Assembly (NCBI GenBank): GCA_035578175.1
Contig: JAQMRL010000001.1
Location: 432,711,545-432,775,544, forward strand
Length of the DNA: 64,000 nucleotides
Direction of reading: 5' to 3'
DNA from: Catonia carolina
Lineage: Eukaryota > Arthropoda > Insecta > Hemiptera > Achilidae
Under the pieces are notes generated by a model. It did not search any database, was not told the DNA's origin, and saw only the letters and a program-made list of their open reading frames with translations. Positions 1-10,204 of this stretch are shown piece by piece. The position numbers and the translations under genes were made by a program. Each line of letters begins with the position of its first letter. Position 1 is the stretch's first letter.

Positions 1-370
1 GGTAGAACAACAATTCAAGTTTTGCTTAACAGAAAAAAAATTATGTACAGGTCATTTGTTCTAGCTAGAAGCTCTCCCACTAAAGCTCTGTGCCGCTGAG
101 CTGTTCTGTTTAGTGGTAGGGGAAGCACCTCGAAAGGAAGTGATCAGTCTCTCCATAGTGCTAGCAGCGTTAAGAGACTAAGTGTACTATAAATCCTAAA
201 ATCATTGACTGTATTGTAATTTTATATTTTTGTTCTATTCCCTTCATAAGTCTTCAACTCGTGCTTTCGGTAGTAGGCCTGTTTTATGTACCTATTGTTT
301 TTACTCTTTTGCTGTTTGGTTTTGTTTATATTAATTTTTTGTATGTATTCTTTGTTTTGTTTCTATTTAA
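1..370. other. Non-coding stretch, no gene seen
   Basis: No coherent reading frame, RNA gene or repeat family recurring in the window was recognised here. The part around 60-190 is less A+T-rich than its surroundings and may be an unrecognised repeat end. Rep-A begins at the right edge. Confidence 0.4.
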
Positions 371-1297
371 CTTTCTCTTGCCTAAATGAATATGTAGGAA
401 GGAAAGTATTGTTTTCATGTCGATTTTTCGAAATCGAGTTTTCACCGGATCTATACGTTTTCAGACCCCCTGAATCCAAAAAACATGTTTTTAGCGATTG
501 GTCTGTGTGTGTGTGTGTGTACAAAATATCTCAAGAACGGAACATCGTACGAACTTTAAACTTAAGTTACATACCGCTACCGGACCCGACACGAACATTT
601 TCATCAAAATCGGTCACAGGAAGTAGCAGTTTATTCGTATAATTTTTCACTTTTTTGTGATTTTCTCAAAAACTAGTCCTACGATTTTTTTTAAAATCGC
701 CTCATTTAATCAATTTTTTATTCTCTACAAGATAGGGTAGGCGCCATGTTTGCTGAAATTCTTGGTGAGGGTGTTTTTACGTAAAAAAAGTGTTTTTTTT
801 AAGATTACGGCTTTATTATTAATTTTAGAGCAAAAATGTGTATAATAAAAGTTGTAGAGAATTTGACAATCTACAACTTTTATTTCAAGCATTTTTTTGT
901 ATAACGCATAGTTTAGCGGCAATTAGCGATTTTCTGTTTTGTCTCACGAAAACGTGTGAAAAATCGATTTTTTTAAGATTTCGGCCTTAGTATGCACTTT
1001 ACGACAAAAGTGTATATAATAAAATTTATAGAAACTTAAGAGATCTACAACTTTTATTTAGAGAATTTTTCTCTACAGAGTCTAGTTTAGCGTGAATGTG
1101 TGATTTTTCGTTTTTTTTTAAGCCAAATTGAGTTCAATTTTCATTTTGCGACATTCACTCATGATTAAAATAAGGTTATGTTTTTGAGGTTAGTTTTTGT
1201 TTATTTCTAATATTTTATTAATAATGTTAGGTTTATTATTAATTATTTGCATTGGCAAGAGAAAGTTGTGTGAGTGTTTCACACCAGATTTTTTTAT
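371..1297 (+). repeat. Rep-A copy 1, near full length
   Basis: This is one of the most complete plus-strand copies of the commonest repeat in the window. It opens with ctttctcttgcc and closes with ggcaagagaaagt followed by a tail that ends in caccagattttt. The 13-bp end motif is the reverse complement of the start, so the element has short inverted ends with an extra ~30 bp beyond the right one. Internal marks are cgatttttcgaaatcgag, a GT tract near 505-520, and two diverged ~175-bp modules near 785-955 and 957-1125. Reading frames inside it are not conserved between copies, so it is judged non-coding. Its class (MITE, solo LTR-like or satellite-like) is unresolved. Confidence 0.8.
785..1125 (+). 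repeat. Internal tandem duplication within Rep-A
   Basis: Two diverged modules of about 175 bp follow each other. Each has a T-run, a block like attacggctttattat or atttcggccttagtatg, a gcaaaaa or gacaaaa block, taataaaagttgtag, ctacaacttttat, then tagtttagcg before agcgatttt or gtgatttt. The same two-module layout recurs in the copies at 20.6, 21.8 and 39.8 kb, so the duplication predates spread of the family. Confidence 0.65.
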
Positions 1298-1313
1298 TTA
1301 TTTAGTTATTAAA

Positions 1314-1800
1314 ATGGAACCTAGTTGTAGCAGTGAAAATTCGAGCACGAGTGCTCGTGTAATACGGAAAAGGCAGGTAATACGCTCAGCCTAGGGAGTA
1401 TATAGTCAGTGTATACAATTTTATGAAAAAAGGAGTTGAACAAAACGAACCAATTTTACTGACCGATGTGCAAAATCATGTAGCCAGAGCTATGGGGATT
1501 TCGCATAGTACAGTTCAAAGAATTTTGAAAGAAAAAAGAAAAAACCCTGATGTGCTAATCAGAACACCACATAAGAAAAGAATGAGAAGGAAAGTGAAGA
1601 AATAAGTGGACGATTTTGATAAGTCTGTTGTGAGAAGAACAATATATGATTTTCATAAAACAAATGCTGAATGGCCAACTTTGAATTTGTTACTCCCCGT
1701 TTTGCAGGAGAAAATTAATTTCAAAGGAAGTAAATGGTCGCTGTGGAAAATTATTAAAGATATGGGATTCAGATGGAGAAAGGCAAAAGACAACAGATAA
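1314..1800 (+). pseudogene. Decayed IS630/Tc1-like transposase, N-terminal part
   Basis: The conceptual protein begins MEPSCSSENSSTSARV, runs to RKRQVIRSA, and needs a frame change near 1394 to continue as EYIVSVYNFMKKG. It then reads VARAMGISHSTVQRILKEK, which has the spacing of a helix-turn-helix with an ISxSTVQRI recognition helix. An in-frame stop at 1603-1605 is followed by a second block (TIYDFHKTNAEWPTLNLLLP and then FKGSKWSLWKIIKDMGFRWR), ending in a stop at 1798. This order, with a basic KKRMRRKVKK linker, resembles the DNA-binding half of DDE_3-type (IS630/Tc1 superfamily) transposases common in insect genomes. The catalytic half is missing. It starts only ~17 bp after the right end of Rep-A. 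A matching C-terminal fragment lies at 27.2 kb on the minus strand. The family call is from memory of motifs. Confidence 0.65.
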
Positions 1801-2562
1801 TATACAGTTTTTAGTATAGCGTAGTAGTTGTAACAGAGTAGTATACAGTTAGAAAGAAAGGAATGATCATTAAGTGAGAAGGAGACAACACTTGCCCCGT
1901 TGAAACTATCCCTACTCTACCTACTCGCCCTCCCCTTACAAGCTTCTTCCAAAAACAAATGCACTATATACACTTCTCACATTAACAATACAATCTTATA
2001 ATTGATACTTTTTGTAACAGGCGTGTAGTGCAGTGCTACTACTGTAAATACATTCAATACTTAATAGTTGTAAGAAAAAAGATTTATCAAACATAATCTC
2101 AAATGTTATTCTGATGTATAATATCTTACAAAGAACAATACAATATTTACATCTATTATACCAATAAATTTATAATTATTGATTAACTAAAATAAAACTT
2201 TAAAATATTGAGTAAACTATTATAAATTATATTATATTTGTTCACTTGCTCTTAATTACAAAAAAAGAACTGAAGAGATTGTAAAATCTTAAATATTATT
2301 TTATTTCTTCTTTTTTGTTGTATGAACAATATGCACTGGTACAGGAACTGCATGAGTTTGTTGAGATATTCTGTTTATGTAGTAGAGAGCGACAAATGAA
2401 AATAACAAGCTGAAAATATTCATAAAAACATAGATAAGCAACATTTATATTTATAAATAGTGGAATTTGTTGTACAAAATATTCTCAATAAAAGTAACAC
2501 AAGTTGATTCTGTTGTTATAAAGGGTAGAACAGTGGAAACGCATGTTCTTCTTTACTGAATA
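1801..2562. other. Non-coding A+T-rich stretch
   Basis: No gene, RNA or repeat shared with the rest of the window was recognised. The left part could be the decayed continuation of the transposon whose transposase stops at 1800, but no protein similarity remains visible. Confidence 0.4.
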
Positions 2563-2691
2563 AATCGCTAAAAACATGTTTTTTGGGTTCAGGGAGTCTG
2601 AAAATGTGTAGATACGGTGAGAACTCGATTTCGAAAAATCGACATGAAAACAATACTTTCCTTCCTATATATTCATATAGGCAAGAGAAAG
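2563..2691 (-). repeat. Rep-A fragment (5' end)
   Basis: This carries only the first ~130 bp of Rep-A in inverted orientation: atcgctaaaaacatg, the tcgatttcgaaaaatcgaca block, ttccttcctatatattca and the terminal ggcaagagaaag. The rest of the element is absent; truncation is at the site where full copies carry the GT microsatellite. Confidence 0.8.
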
Positions 2692-3251
2692 CAATAAGAG
2701 CAAAAACAGTACCTAACTCAATTGGGTAGAGAGAGTATCAAAATAAAACTTCAGTTCGCAAACAAAGATGATGGTTCCGAGAGACAAACATACATAAAAA
2801 ATACTAAAAAAATATTCCATAATACATAAGGAATACCAAAAAAACCAAAAATACCGGGTGATTAAAAGACATTTAAAAATTTAATCATATCTAAAGCCGT
2901 GGAGCTTGTTACCCTAAACAAGGCTAGACTCTGATGACATTGATCTAACAAATATACTCTGGTTAACAAATTTTCAAATTGACCCAATAAAATGGTGTCT
3001 TGGCGGTAAAAAATAAGGTACTCATGATAAATTTTCCGATAACACCCAAGGGTAAAATACCATGCCGTTTGGTATTCATTTTCTTTCTCGTGATTGGGTC
3101 ATTTTGCTATGTACAATATTGTATCCTATGTACTAAAAACAGTGTTTGCTTGAAACAAATTAAAACTATAATCAGGGATTGGAATGAGTTCATAAAACAA
3201 ATCATAAATAATAAATTTAAAACTGTCCACTTACAGTATTCAGATGAACTT
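2692..3251. other. Non-coding stretch before LINE insertion
   Basis: No convincing coding potential was found. A frame at 3000-3434 crosses from this A+T-rich DNA into the GC-richer LINE at 3266 and is a chance frame. Confidence 0.4.
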
Positions 3252-4780
3252 AAGTCCCCTAGCCGGAGGCGAAGCAAGTCAGTGATCGGCTGGCTTGCAT
3301 GTGCCGAAGCATCACGTCCAAGAGAGCACACCTGCTCCCTTACTTTTTGTAGCAGTTTTTCGTGCCCGTGCCTCTGGAAACTCCTCGGCTTTTTATGGCT
3401 ACTTTTCAGCCACGCATTGGTCTTGCCGAGGTGAGCTGAGATGCTGGGCTTCAGTCTGTCTATCCCTATCCTTGTCCTCGGCATCTAGCACTTTTTCTAT
3501 CCGTGCTAGAGGCAACTTCTCCTACTTTAGCTTTTGCCCAACCCAAGTGGTGTTAGTCGTACCGTGCCCAAGGGTGGATGGCACTGGGGCTTTTAATCAG
3601 TGTCTTAACGGTGCCTGTAGGATACCTGGCTCCTCCTACAGTATGGTGCCTTACCTCTGTACGCGGGGCTATGCAGGGGCGGACCTATTATCTCCCTAGC
3701 TGCAAGTGGGGACCAGATGGTACCCATTTCATTTGAAATTATGAAAAACAGCTATGGATGCTGTGACTCTGGAAGGAGTGGATTTAAACTACTCCCCTGA
3801 GTTAGAGTATCTGAGGGCTGTCATGGATGGTGGCCTAACCTGGTAAGGCCACAGGTCCAGGACTGTGGAGAAGGCTATAAAGGCCTTATGAATAGGTGAG
3901 AGTCTGCTGGGAGGACTCCGGGGCTTGGGCCCCGTATGGTGGAATGGGCATCATTCTGCCAATGGTCACGTACGAAGTTGCTGTATGGTGGCCAACAACA
4001 GATCTAGGACGGCGCAGGATCGGCTGAGGAGCTAGAGACCTGGCCTGCCTAGGGATATGTGGTGCAATGTGCACTGGTCCAACGGCCGCTATGGAGGCGA
4101 TGGTTGATTTGCCTCCTTTTCATGTGCAAGTGAGGGGAGAGGCGATTGGAACTGCCTTGAGGCTGGAGGACGGGATCGGGGTCCCATCAGTGGAGATGGG
4201 CCACACTGAGATCTTCAAGGTTTAAAGGGATGGGTGTGGTATGTGGTCCTTGGGACCGTATGAGCAGATCATACAAATTCTCCGACACACTGAGGATGAA
4301 AATTTTTGATCGTCAGGAGTGGGCGGAGGGTAGGCCGGTGAGGCCGGAAGGGGCTACCTTTTGGTATATTGAAGGCCCTGTGATGAGTGGAAGAGCGGGA
4401 TTGGGGGCCTGGGGGTCCGGGGGAATGACTTCCCTGGCCCTTGGGTGTAACATGACCGTCTTCCAAGATGAAATATGGGCCATGGAGGTCTGTGCGGAGA
4501 GGCGTATTGTAAGGGGCCTCAGTGGGTCGCACATTTATATTTTTGCAGTTGCATTGTGGGTGGCTGCAAAGGTATAGCACTGTTGGGTGGGGATGTGTTA
4601 ACACCTGCTCAGGTAAGTGCATTAAATCCTAGGCAGACCCTGCGCTTTATCGAAGGTGCGGGCCTTGCATAAACTAGGAATGGGGGCAATCACAAAAGAT
4701 CTTTTAGGTCGCGGTGAGGAGGGGCTGGAGAAGCCCGAACGCCCTTGTTATAATGAATAATGAATGAAGTCCCCTAGCCG
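3252..4780 (+). mobile_element. 5'-truncated LINE with 14-bp target duplication
   Basis: The 14-mer aagtcccctagccg occurs at 3252-3265 and again at 4767-4780. Between them lies a GC-richer 1.5-kb segment (3266-4766) that ends in a short simple repeat of the ATAATGAATAATGAATG type. A long direct repeat, a simple-sequence tail and LINE coding remnants together are the signature of target-primed reverse transcription. The insert is therefore a 5'-truncated non-LTR retrotransposon on the plus strand, of a clade that carries an RNase H domain (R1, LOA or I-like). The exact clade is not settled. Confidence 0.8.
3750..4585 (+). pseudogene. LINE ORF2 C-terminus: post-RT and RNase H remnants
   Basis: Broken frames show, in order: a degraded segment equivalent to the YLGVTLDxxLTW region of LINE reverse transcriptases (LEYLRAVMDGGLTW), GLGPRMVEW, a VTYEVAVWWPTTD block, LACLGICGAMCTGPTAAMEA, and MVDLPPFHVQVRGEA. 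After another frame change come KIFDRQEWAEGRPVRP and an RNase H-like stretch: TFWYIEGPVMSGRAGLGAWG, TVFQDEIWAMEVCA and HIYIF. The usual TDGS aspartate of RNase H is replaced (IEGP), consistent with decay, and the catalytic SDSQAAL segment after HIYIF is lost. At least three frame disruptions are present. Confidence 0.7.
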
Positions 4781-5403
4781 TGGAAGTGAGAGAATGCATA
4801 ACGCTCTCACTCGCACAAGCCATTCCAATAACATTGTATAATTTTACTCATTGTTGTGAGAAAGCATTTATGCACGCAGTAAACTAATAAGCAAGATACC
4901 GACTGTAGTATGTTTTCAGATTTGGATTATAACGGTAAAGACCTTTGGGCGCACGCGTAGTTACGCCACATATCTCCCTCTCACTTGCTCGGCTATGGAA
5001 CATTAATTCATCTACTATCTGTAGTTGGTTTTTCCATAAAACTAGTATAATTGATAATGCCAAAGTAATACTAAAACCATACGTTCTTTTAAGTAAATAA
5101 TAAAGAATGCCAGAAGGTAAAATATTCATACTAAAGTTTTAGTGTTGAATAAAAGAGGAATTTTCGATTAAAACTAGAATTAGTATCAATAAAAAAATCT
5201 ACTTTAAACCGTGGTTTACTATTTTTACTTTTTATAGTTGATGATCGTAAGAAACATAAGCATATAACTTACCATGTTGTAGTGCAAACTCTGTGAACCA
5301 TCCCAGATGCTAATAATGACACACCCAAGCAAATTACAACTGAAACAGAATGAAGCGGTTAGTTCCGCTGTTATAAAAAATATTTACACAACTCAATTGT
5401 TTC
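4781..5403. other. Non-coding stretch
   Basis: Nothing recognisable was found apart from short chance frames. It is the right-hand continuation of the DNA into which the LINE at 3266-4766 inserted. Confidence 0.4.
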
Positions 5404-5735
5404 TTGTTTCAGATATTTAGAGACTACAAAGATTAGAAAAAGAAGACTAAAATTTCATAAAGACCTGTATAGAATGGATGACAAAACAAATTTTTAAGAC
5501 ACTAAACTACAGACTTAAGGTGACGGATAAATGGTGTAAAAAAGTCAGAAAGGATAATAAGAAAATTGACACAAACTGAAAAAACTTAATGAATCAAACC
5601 AAATACAGACTACTTATTATAAACTCTAAGGGCTTCCATGAAGAGCAAAAACAGAACACAGAGTGGACAGAAGAAAGGGGAAAAGCTTACAATGAGCGAA
5701 TGCTGAGAATGTGGGCTGCAAAAAGAGCTACAAGA
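5404..5735 (+). pseudogene. LINE ORF2 3'-region fragment, copy 1
   Basis: The frame TKIRKRRLKFHKDLYRMDD matches the (R)RRLKFYGHLxRMD motif found near the C-terminus of many arthropod LINE ORF2 proteins. Further on, TEWTEERGKAYNERMLRMWA is the usual TxWSEERKxxxSxxMKxxWA block. Several stops and frame changes separate the blocks. A homologous, independently decayed copy lies at 61.53-61.84 kb in the same order, confirming a dispersed repeat. Confidence 0.6.
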
Positions 5736-5877
5736 AACGTCTAAAGTTATCTCACATGGTCTAAAATTGGCCCAATACGACGAAAAAATATTTAGTGACA
5801 ACAATAAGACATATTTGCAGTGTTAGTCTGTTTCCCTGATTGGTGATAATATTACTTTTTTGGTTTTACGCAGGGTG

Positions 5878-5976
5878 AGAGATGAAAAAAATGCCAGACC
5901 TGACAAGGAATCGAACCTGAAACCTCTGATATACATCTCAGTTACGCCAACCACTACATAACAGGCTGGCCAAGCA
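5878..5976 (-). repeat. SINE-F copy (tRNA-like head)
   Basis: Read on the minus strand it shows ggccagcc, a degraded A box near taatgtagtggttggcg and a B-box-like ggttcgattcc, followed by atgccagac-type sequence and an A-rich stretch (atttttttcatc on the minus strand). It pairs with the better copy at 30.4 kb. It is a SINE fragment, not a functional tRNA gene. Confidence 0.6.
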
Positions 5977-6265
5977 TTTAAGATGCTGAACTCTATCACG
6001 AAATAAATTCTTATAAAACTTTGGTATAATGCAACCAAAAAAAAACTAACCTAAGACAGGACACAAATTACAGTAAACATATTGTACAATAATCAAAAGC
6101 CATGTTAAGCTTTATTAATAGGTAAAAGAAAATTCAGAACAATTATCACTTTGTAAAACAAAAATACAGATGTAATTTCATATGGCATTTATTCTGCAGT
6201 TATAATGGTGCAACCATCTGTCTTGCATTGAGTTTACAGTCTGGTTTTTGAGCGCCCATTAATTA

Positions 6266-7051
6266 TACCAGGTGTGGCTATTAAATAACGAGACTGGCGT
6301 TGTAAAAAATTTAATTTTTATTTCATACGTAATCACTTATTGTCACCTTCAATATACACTCCTTCTCTATCCCTACAATGCTCCATGCGAATATTCCATA
6401 GTTAGAAACAGTGCTGGAAGTCATCTTCTGTCAGCTCCTTCAGGACATGTGCCGCTTTCTATTTACAGCTTCCACAGACTCAAATCTTGTCCCTTTTAAT
6501 GCAGATTTCACCTTAGGGAACAGGTAGAAGTCACATGGTGCAAGATCGGGTGAACAAGATGGATGTTCTAACACTCAGATGCTGTACTTGGCTACGAACC
6601 TCTTGACAGATAACGCGGAATGAGCTGGCGCATTGTCTTAGTGGAGAACCCATGATTTGTCCTTCCACATTTCGGGGCGTTTTTTTCCTTACTATTTGAC
6701 ATAGTTTAGAAGTACTTCAAGGTGAAGTTCGGCTCTTCCAGTGCATGGATTGGCGCTTCGTTTCCGGATCATAAGTAAAAAACCACGTTTCATCACATGT
6801 TATTAACTTCTACCTGTTCCCTAAGGTGAAATCTGCATTAAAAGGGACAAGATTTGAGTCTGTGGAACCTGTAAAAGAGAAAGCGGCATGTGTCCTGAAG
6901 GAGCAGACAGAAGATGACTTCCAGAAAATTCGCATGGAGCGTTGTAGGGATAGAGAAGGAGTGTATATTGAAGGTGACAATAACTGATTATGTATAAAAT
7001 TAAAATAAATTTTTTTACATCAGTCTTGTTATTTAATAGCCACACCTTGTA
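6266..7051 (-). mobile_element. Mariner-derived foldback element, copy 1
   Basis: Both ends carry the same mariner terminus (ggtgtggctattaaataac on the left and its reverse complement on the right), flanked by TA dinucleotides at 6264-6265 and 7052-7053. The left 265 bp and right 245 bp are inverted copies of one sequence, the 3' end of a mariner transposase gene plus its terminal repeat. The central part continues the gene on the minus strand. The normal 5' end of mariner is missing entirely. The junction where the second arm joins the gene (at ~6800-6810) is the same as in the element at 43.8 kb, so the rearranged form has itself moved or been copied. Confidence 0.8.
6272..6800 (-). pseudogene. 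Mariner transposase fragment (catalytic C-terminal half)
   Basis: On the minus strand the order is ITCDETWFFTYDPETKRQSM, then after a deletion KKRPEMWKDKSWVLH, DNAPAHSALSVKRFVAKYSI, SPDLAPCDFYLFPKVKSALK and the tail up to KEYILKV. These are the TCDETW, (Q)DNAPAH and SPDLAPCDFYLFP motifs of mariner (DD34D) transposases. A stop replaces a residue after H in the VLHQDN motif and another follows KYSI. About 50 codons between the first and second aspartate motifs are deleted, and the N-terminal DNA-binding region is absent. Confidence 0.75.
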
Positions 7052-7664
7052 TAAGTATAAACTATACTTAACTCAAGTAACTCTTGAGTCACGAGTTTGT
7101 GTTTGGTTTTAATGAGAGGTAAAGGGGAGAAAGCATCAGTGTGCATGCGTGACTATTTTGGTATCAGTTTAGCCCAACACAATGTACACTGTAACACAGC
7201 ACATACAGTATATCGCTGAACCTTTTGTAGATTAACTGTATGAATATAACTATTTTTTGCTGTAAAATGTCGGTTTCTCAAAAACGTGATCGGACTTTTC
7301 ACAGTTCTGAACGAAATCTTATATACAATGTAATGAAATGTGAAATTGAAGCTAAACAAAAATGCCTTTCCGTACTTCTTAACAAAAGTCATGAGTGAGC
7401 GGCTAACTACTGTGATGTTTCTTTTTCCACTATTCGAAATATAAAGGACATTAAAAATGTGAAGAAGCTATTCTTCTTCAACAGTTTTGTTGAGACCTGG
7501 TAAACAAAGAAATAGTTTGGTCGATACTACTGAGATGGATAGTAAAGACGCAGGTGACAGCGATAGCAAAGAAGGCGATTCATTCCTACGATATTTTGTT
7601 ACAATAGAATAAGGTGGCTGGAAATTACAGTAAATCAAACATTTTTAGTCATATAATAAAGCTA
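7052..7664. other. Non-coding stretch
   Basis: No gene or shared repeat was recognised. A minus-strand frame at 7153-7392 has no recognisable motif. Confidence 0.4.
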
Positions 7665-8054
7665 GTTATGGGCAGGTGGAATGTTAAATTATTTGCACTC
7701 GATCTGCTGGTTCAGGGCTACAAAAAAAGTTCTGTTTCTTATCACATGGTCAGCCAATTGTATGACTGAACTATTTAAGAACAAGAGGTAGAGGTGCAAA
7801 AGACACTACTCAGAGTTATCTCCTCTGAGAGTAATGAATTTCACTATACAGCCAGACCCTGTGGTGAATGAAGTGAAGGTGTCATTTGCAGGGTGGAAAG
7901 TAAGTGCTTTTCGGAGAGCCTGGCATGCTGATAAGCATAGTCTTTCAACTCGGTGAGGAAGACAATAGTAAACCACCTCACTTTTCGTTTTTACTTAGTA
8001 AAACCACTAGAAGTTCAAACCAGCCTTCCGGCTGTTGACCTAAACAACAACAAT
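7665..8054 (+). repeat. SINE-B copy 1, full length
   Basis: This ~390-bp repeat opens near gttatgggcaggtggaa and ends with ttcaaaccagcc, ccggctgttgacctaaacaa and a CAA-rich tail. Core blocks are catggtcagccaatt, gaggtagaggtg, aaaagacact and gtaatgaatttcac. Eight copies in both orientations occur in the window. A ggttcaaacc block near the 3' end resembles a pol III B box, but no clear A box was seen. Confidence 0.8.
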
Positions 8055-8268
8055 TAGCTAGAGGCTGTATTAAAAGTCAGATTTGTTTCTTATAGGGGTT
8101 TATGAAGAAAAAATTTTCTCAGCAATAAACCTCAGCTTACAAAATGTATGTTATAACTACGGTAGTGAAATACACTGCCTCACACAGTTGACGTTCGGCA
8201 GTACTGTCAAAAATAAATCTTTATAATGCATCCTGCAGTGTGAATTAATTCTATTCCATATAATGAAT

Positions 8269-8544
8269 TTCACTAACCTTCTTTTTAAACTGCGCCAACT
8301 TTTATCTTTACTTACATGTGTTTCGGTGGATCCACCATCATCAGAGTAAATAACATAATTGAAACTAAAAATTTTTTTTCTTTATTTGAAATCTACAGAA
8401 GATGTCATCTTCTATAGATTTCAAATAAAGAAAAAAATTTTTTTAGTTTCAATTATGTTATTTAAACTCTGATGATGGTGGATACACCGAAACACATGTA
8501 AGTAAATATAAAAGTTGACGCAGTTTAGTAAGAAGGTTAGTGAA
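8269..8544. repeat. Inverted repeat pair with hammerhead-like cores
   Basis: Two arms of ~135 bp meet at a centre near 8406 (atctacagaagatg and catcttctatagat). Each arm contains the string ctgatga, a ggtg/cacc stem and gaaac: on the plus strand at 8469-8493 and on the minus strand at 8344-8320. CUGAUGA and GAAA are the two conserved boxes of hammerhead ribozymes and occur in terminal repeats of Penelope-like retroelements. There is an extra U after CUGAUGA and stem I is weak, so ribozyme activity is only a possibility. The inverted repeat itself is certain. Confidence 0.6.
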
Positions 8545-9666
8545 AAATAGAGTACTGTCAAATTTTCACTATCTTCCTCACAGCCCATCCTTATGGAAAA
8601 AGCATTCTCATGACTGCAGTATCTGCATAGTATATTTATAATGCATTGTACTAGTAATAACTTGCGACGACAATTGAGAATTTCTTTACAAGCCATATAG
8701 TATGGTGAGTACAGATCTTCACATTCGATAAAACAAACATGACAATATTATTTCAATAACAGGGCACACTGAATACAAATGAGTAAAAAAAGCTTCTGAA
8801 ACTCTTAACATAATTATTCAGTAAGCCTTGATGTCAGAACAACATTTACTATTATATCACCTATTAAAAATTAGAACCCTTTCTATAATAAAACTTACCT
8901 TCTGGAAACAATTTCGTTTGAAACGTTTTACCAAATGCAGCGGACTCAATGTTTCCGACCGCCTAAAATACGAGTATTAAGGAATAACAATAAAAATATA
9001 TTATTAAAAACAAACTGCATATATTTTTAAAACACTTAATTCAAAATCAAAAAAATCCCTTTCACGATGCGTCTCATAGCTGGTGGCAATTTTTCTAAAG
9101 AACATATTATTGTAAGAAATCAAGCTCACTCAGCTTTTGTAAGAAAAAAATGGCTTACTTTTGACTTATGGCAAAAATCATTAGTGATTTCTGTATTTAC
9201 TTCTTTTAATAGGAATCAAATGACACTATTTTTGTATCTACAAATCTGACTTTGATTTCTTGACTTCTGATCAAAACCAAAACTTCAAACGTAATCCAGG
9301 CCCACTAACTTTTTATGTTGATTAAGAATCTGAAAACAATTTGTTGCCATCTCTTGTAGTTTCTGACAAGTGGATGTGATGGACGGACATCAGAAAATGT
9401 TAGATGACAATTTAAAAAATTGTCACCGATTAACAAGCTGTTATTTTAACAGATCTGCCTTTTCTGCACTAAGTGCCAAATGTGATCATATTTATTTATC
9501 AATTTGCTCGTTAACTTTTCTGTAGAGTTTCTTTCACCAACTCTCTCCTTCAATAGTTTCTCATAACTGCATACAGAATAAACAATTTCACACTTTCAGT
9601 GGAAACTTCTTGTTACCCACTTCTCCTATAACTAAAACTATAGAACATATAAATACTATCTATAAT
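8545..9666. other. Non-coding stretch
   Basis: No gene, RNA or repeat shared with other parts of the window was recognised in this 1.1-kb A+T-rich interval. Confidence 0.4.
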
Positions 9667-10148
9667 ACCACAACATTGGCCAATCGATATTTCATGTTAA
9701 TAACATATCTGTACTAAGTGTTCTACGCTGAATAAAACGATAGTTTGCCCGAGCCAAACGATCAAGCGGGTACTGAGATAGCAAGGGTTCAGAATATTGT
9801 TAATAAATCAAAATTTAAATAATGTATGAATTTGAAATTTCGTACACGTTGTAAAAATATAATTTTCTATGTTGTGTTAAAATTTCAAACTTTTCGGTCA
9901 AATATTTATCGAGTTACACACCTCATAAATGCATGAAATTTGTTGCGGTATCAAAAAAACCAGGTCTTTTTGTCTCCCAACCTCGATATGGCAACTTTTA
10001 AACAACATTAAAAATATAGGACTATTATAGGTCAACGCAGAATAAAATGAGCTAAATTTCAATGTAAAGTATGTTGAAATCCGACTCATAGTTTTGGAGA
10101 TGCAAGGGTTCAAACTCGGGTATCTATGATTATGAAACCGATAGTAGA
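9667..10148 (+). repeat. Lone arm of the 42.4-kb foldback family
   Basis: From ccacaacattggccaatcga to gaaaccgatagtag this segment follows the right arm of the foldback at 42.4-43.5 kb throughout, with many point differences (shared blocks include gagatagcaagggttcagaa and gcggtatcaaaaaaacc). The partner arm is absent. It is therefore either a broken foldback or the monomer from which the foldback was built. Confidence 0.75.
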
Positions 10149-10204
10149 ATTGTTTTACCACATTTTGATTCCTGGAACTCCCAACAATCTGATGATGTAC
10201 TTCT

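Noticed and set aside
286..642. 118-codon open frame
   Set aside because: It runs across Rep-A including its GT microsatellite; the frame is not kept in the other copies.
3000..3699. Overlapping frames of 125-144 codons on both strands
   Set aside because: They follow from GC-richer LINE DNA with few stops; none matches the LINE protein frame or any known motif, and one crosses the insertion boundary.
4230..4622. Overlapping plus and minus frames of 115 and 117 codons
   Set aside because: Only the plus frame carries RNase H-like motifs, and it is described as part of a decayed LINE; the minus frames are shadows.
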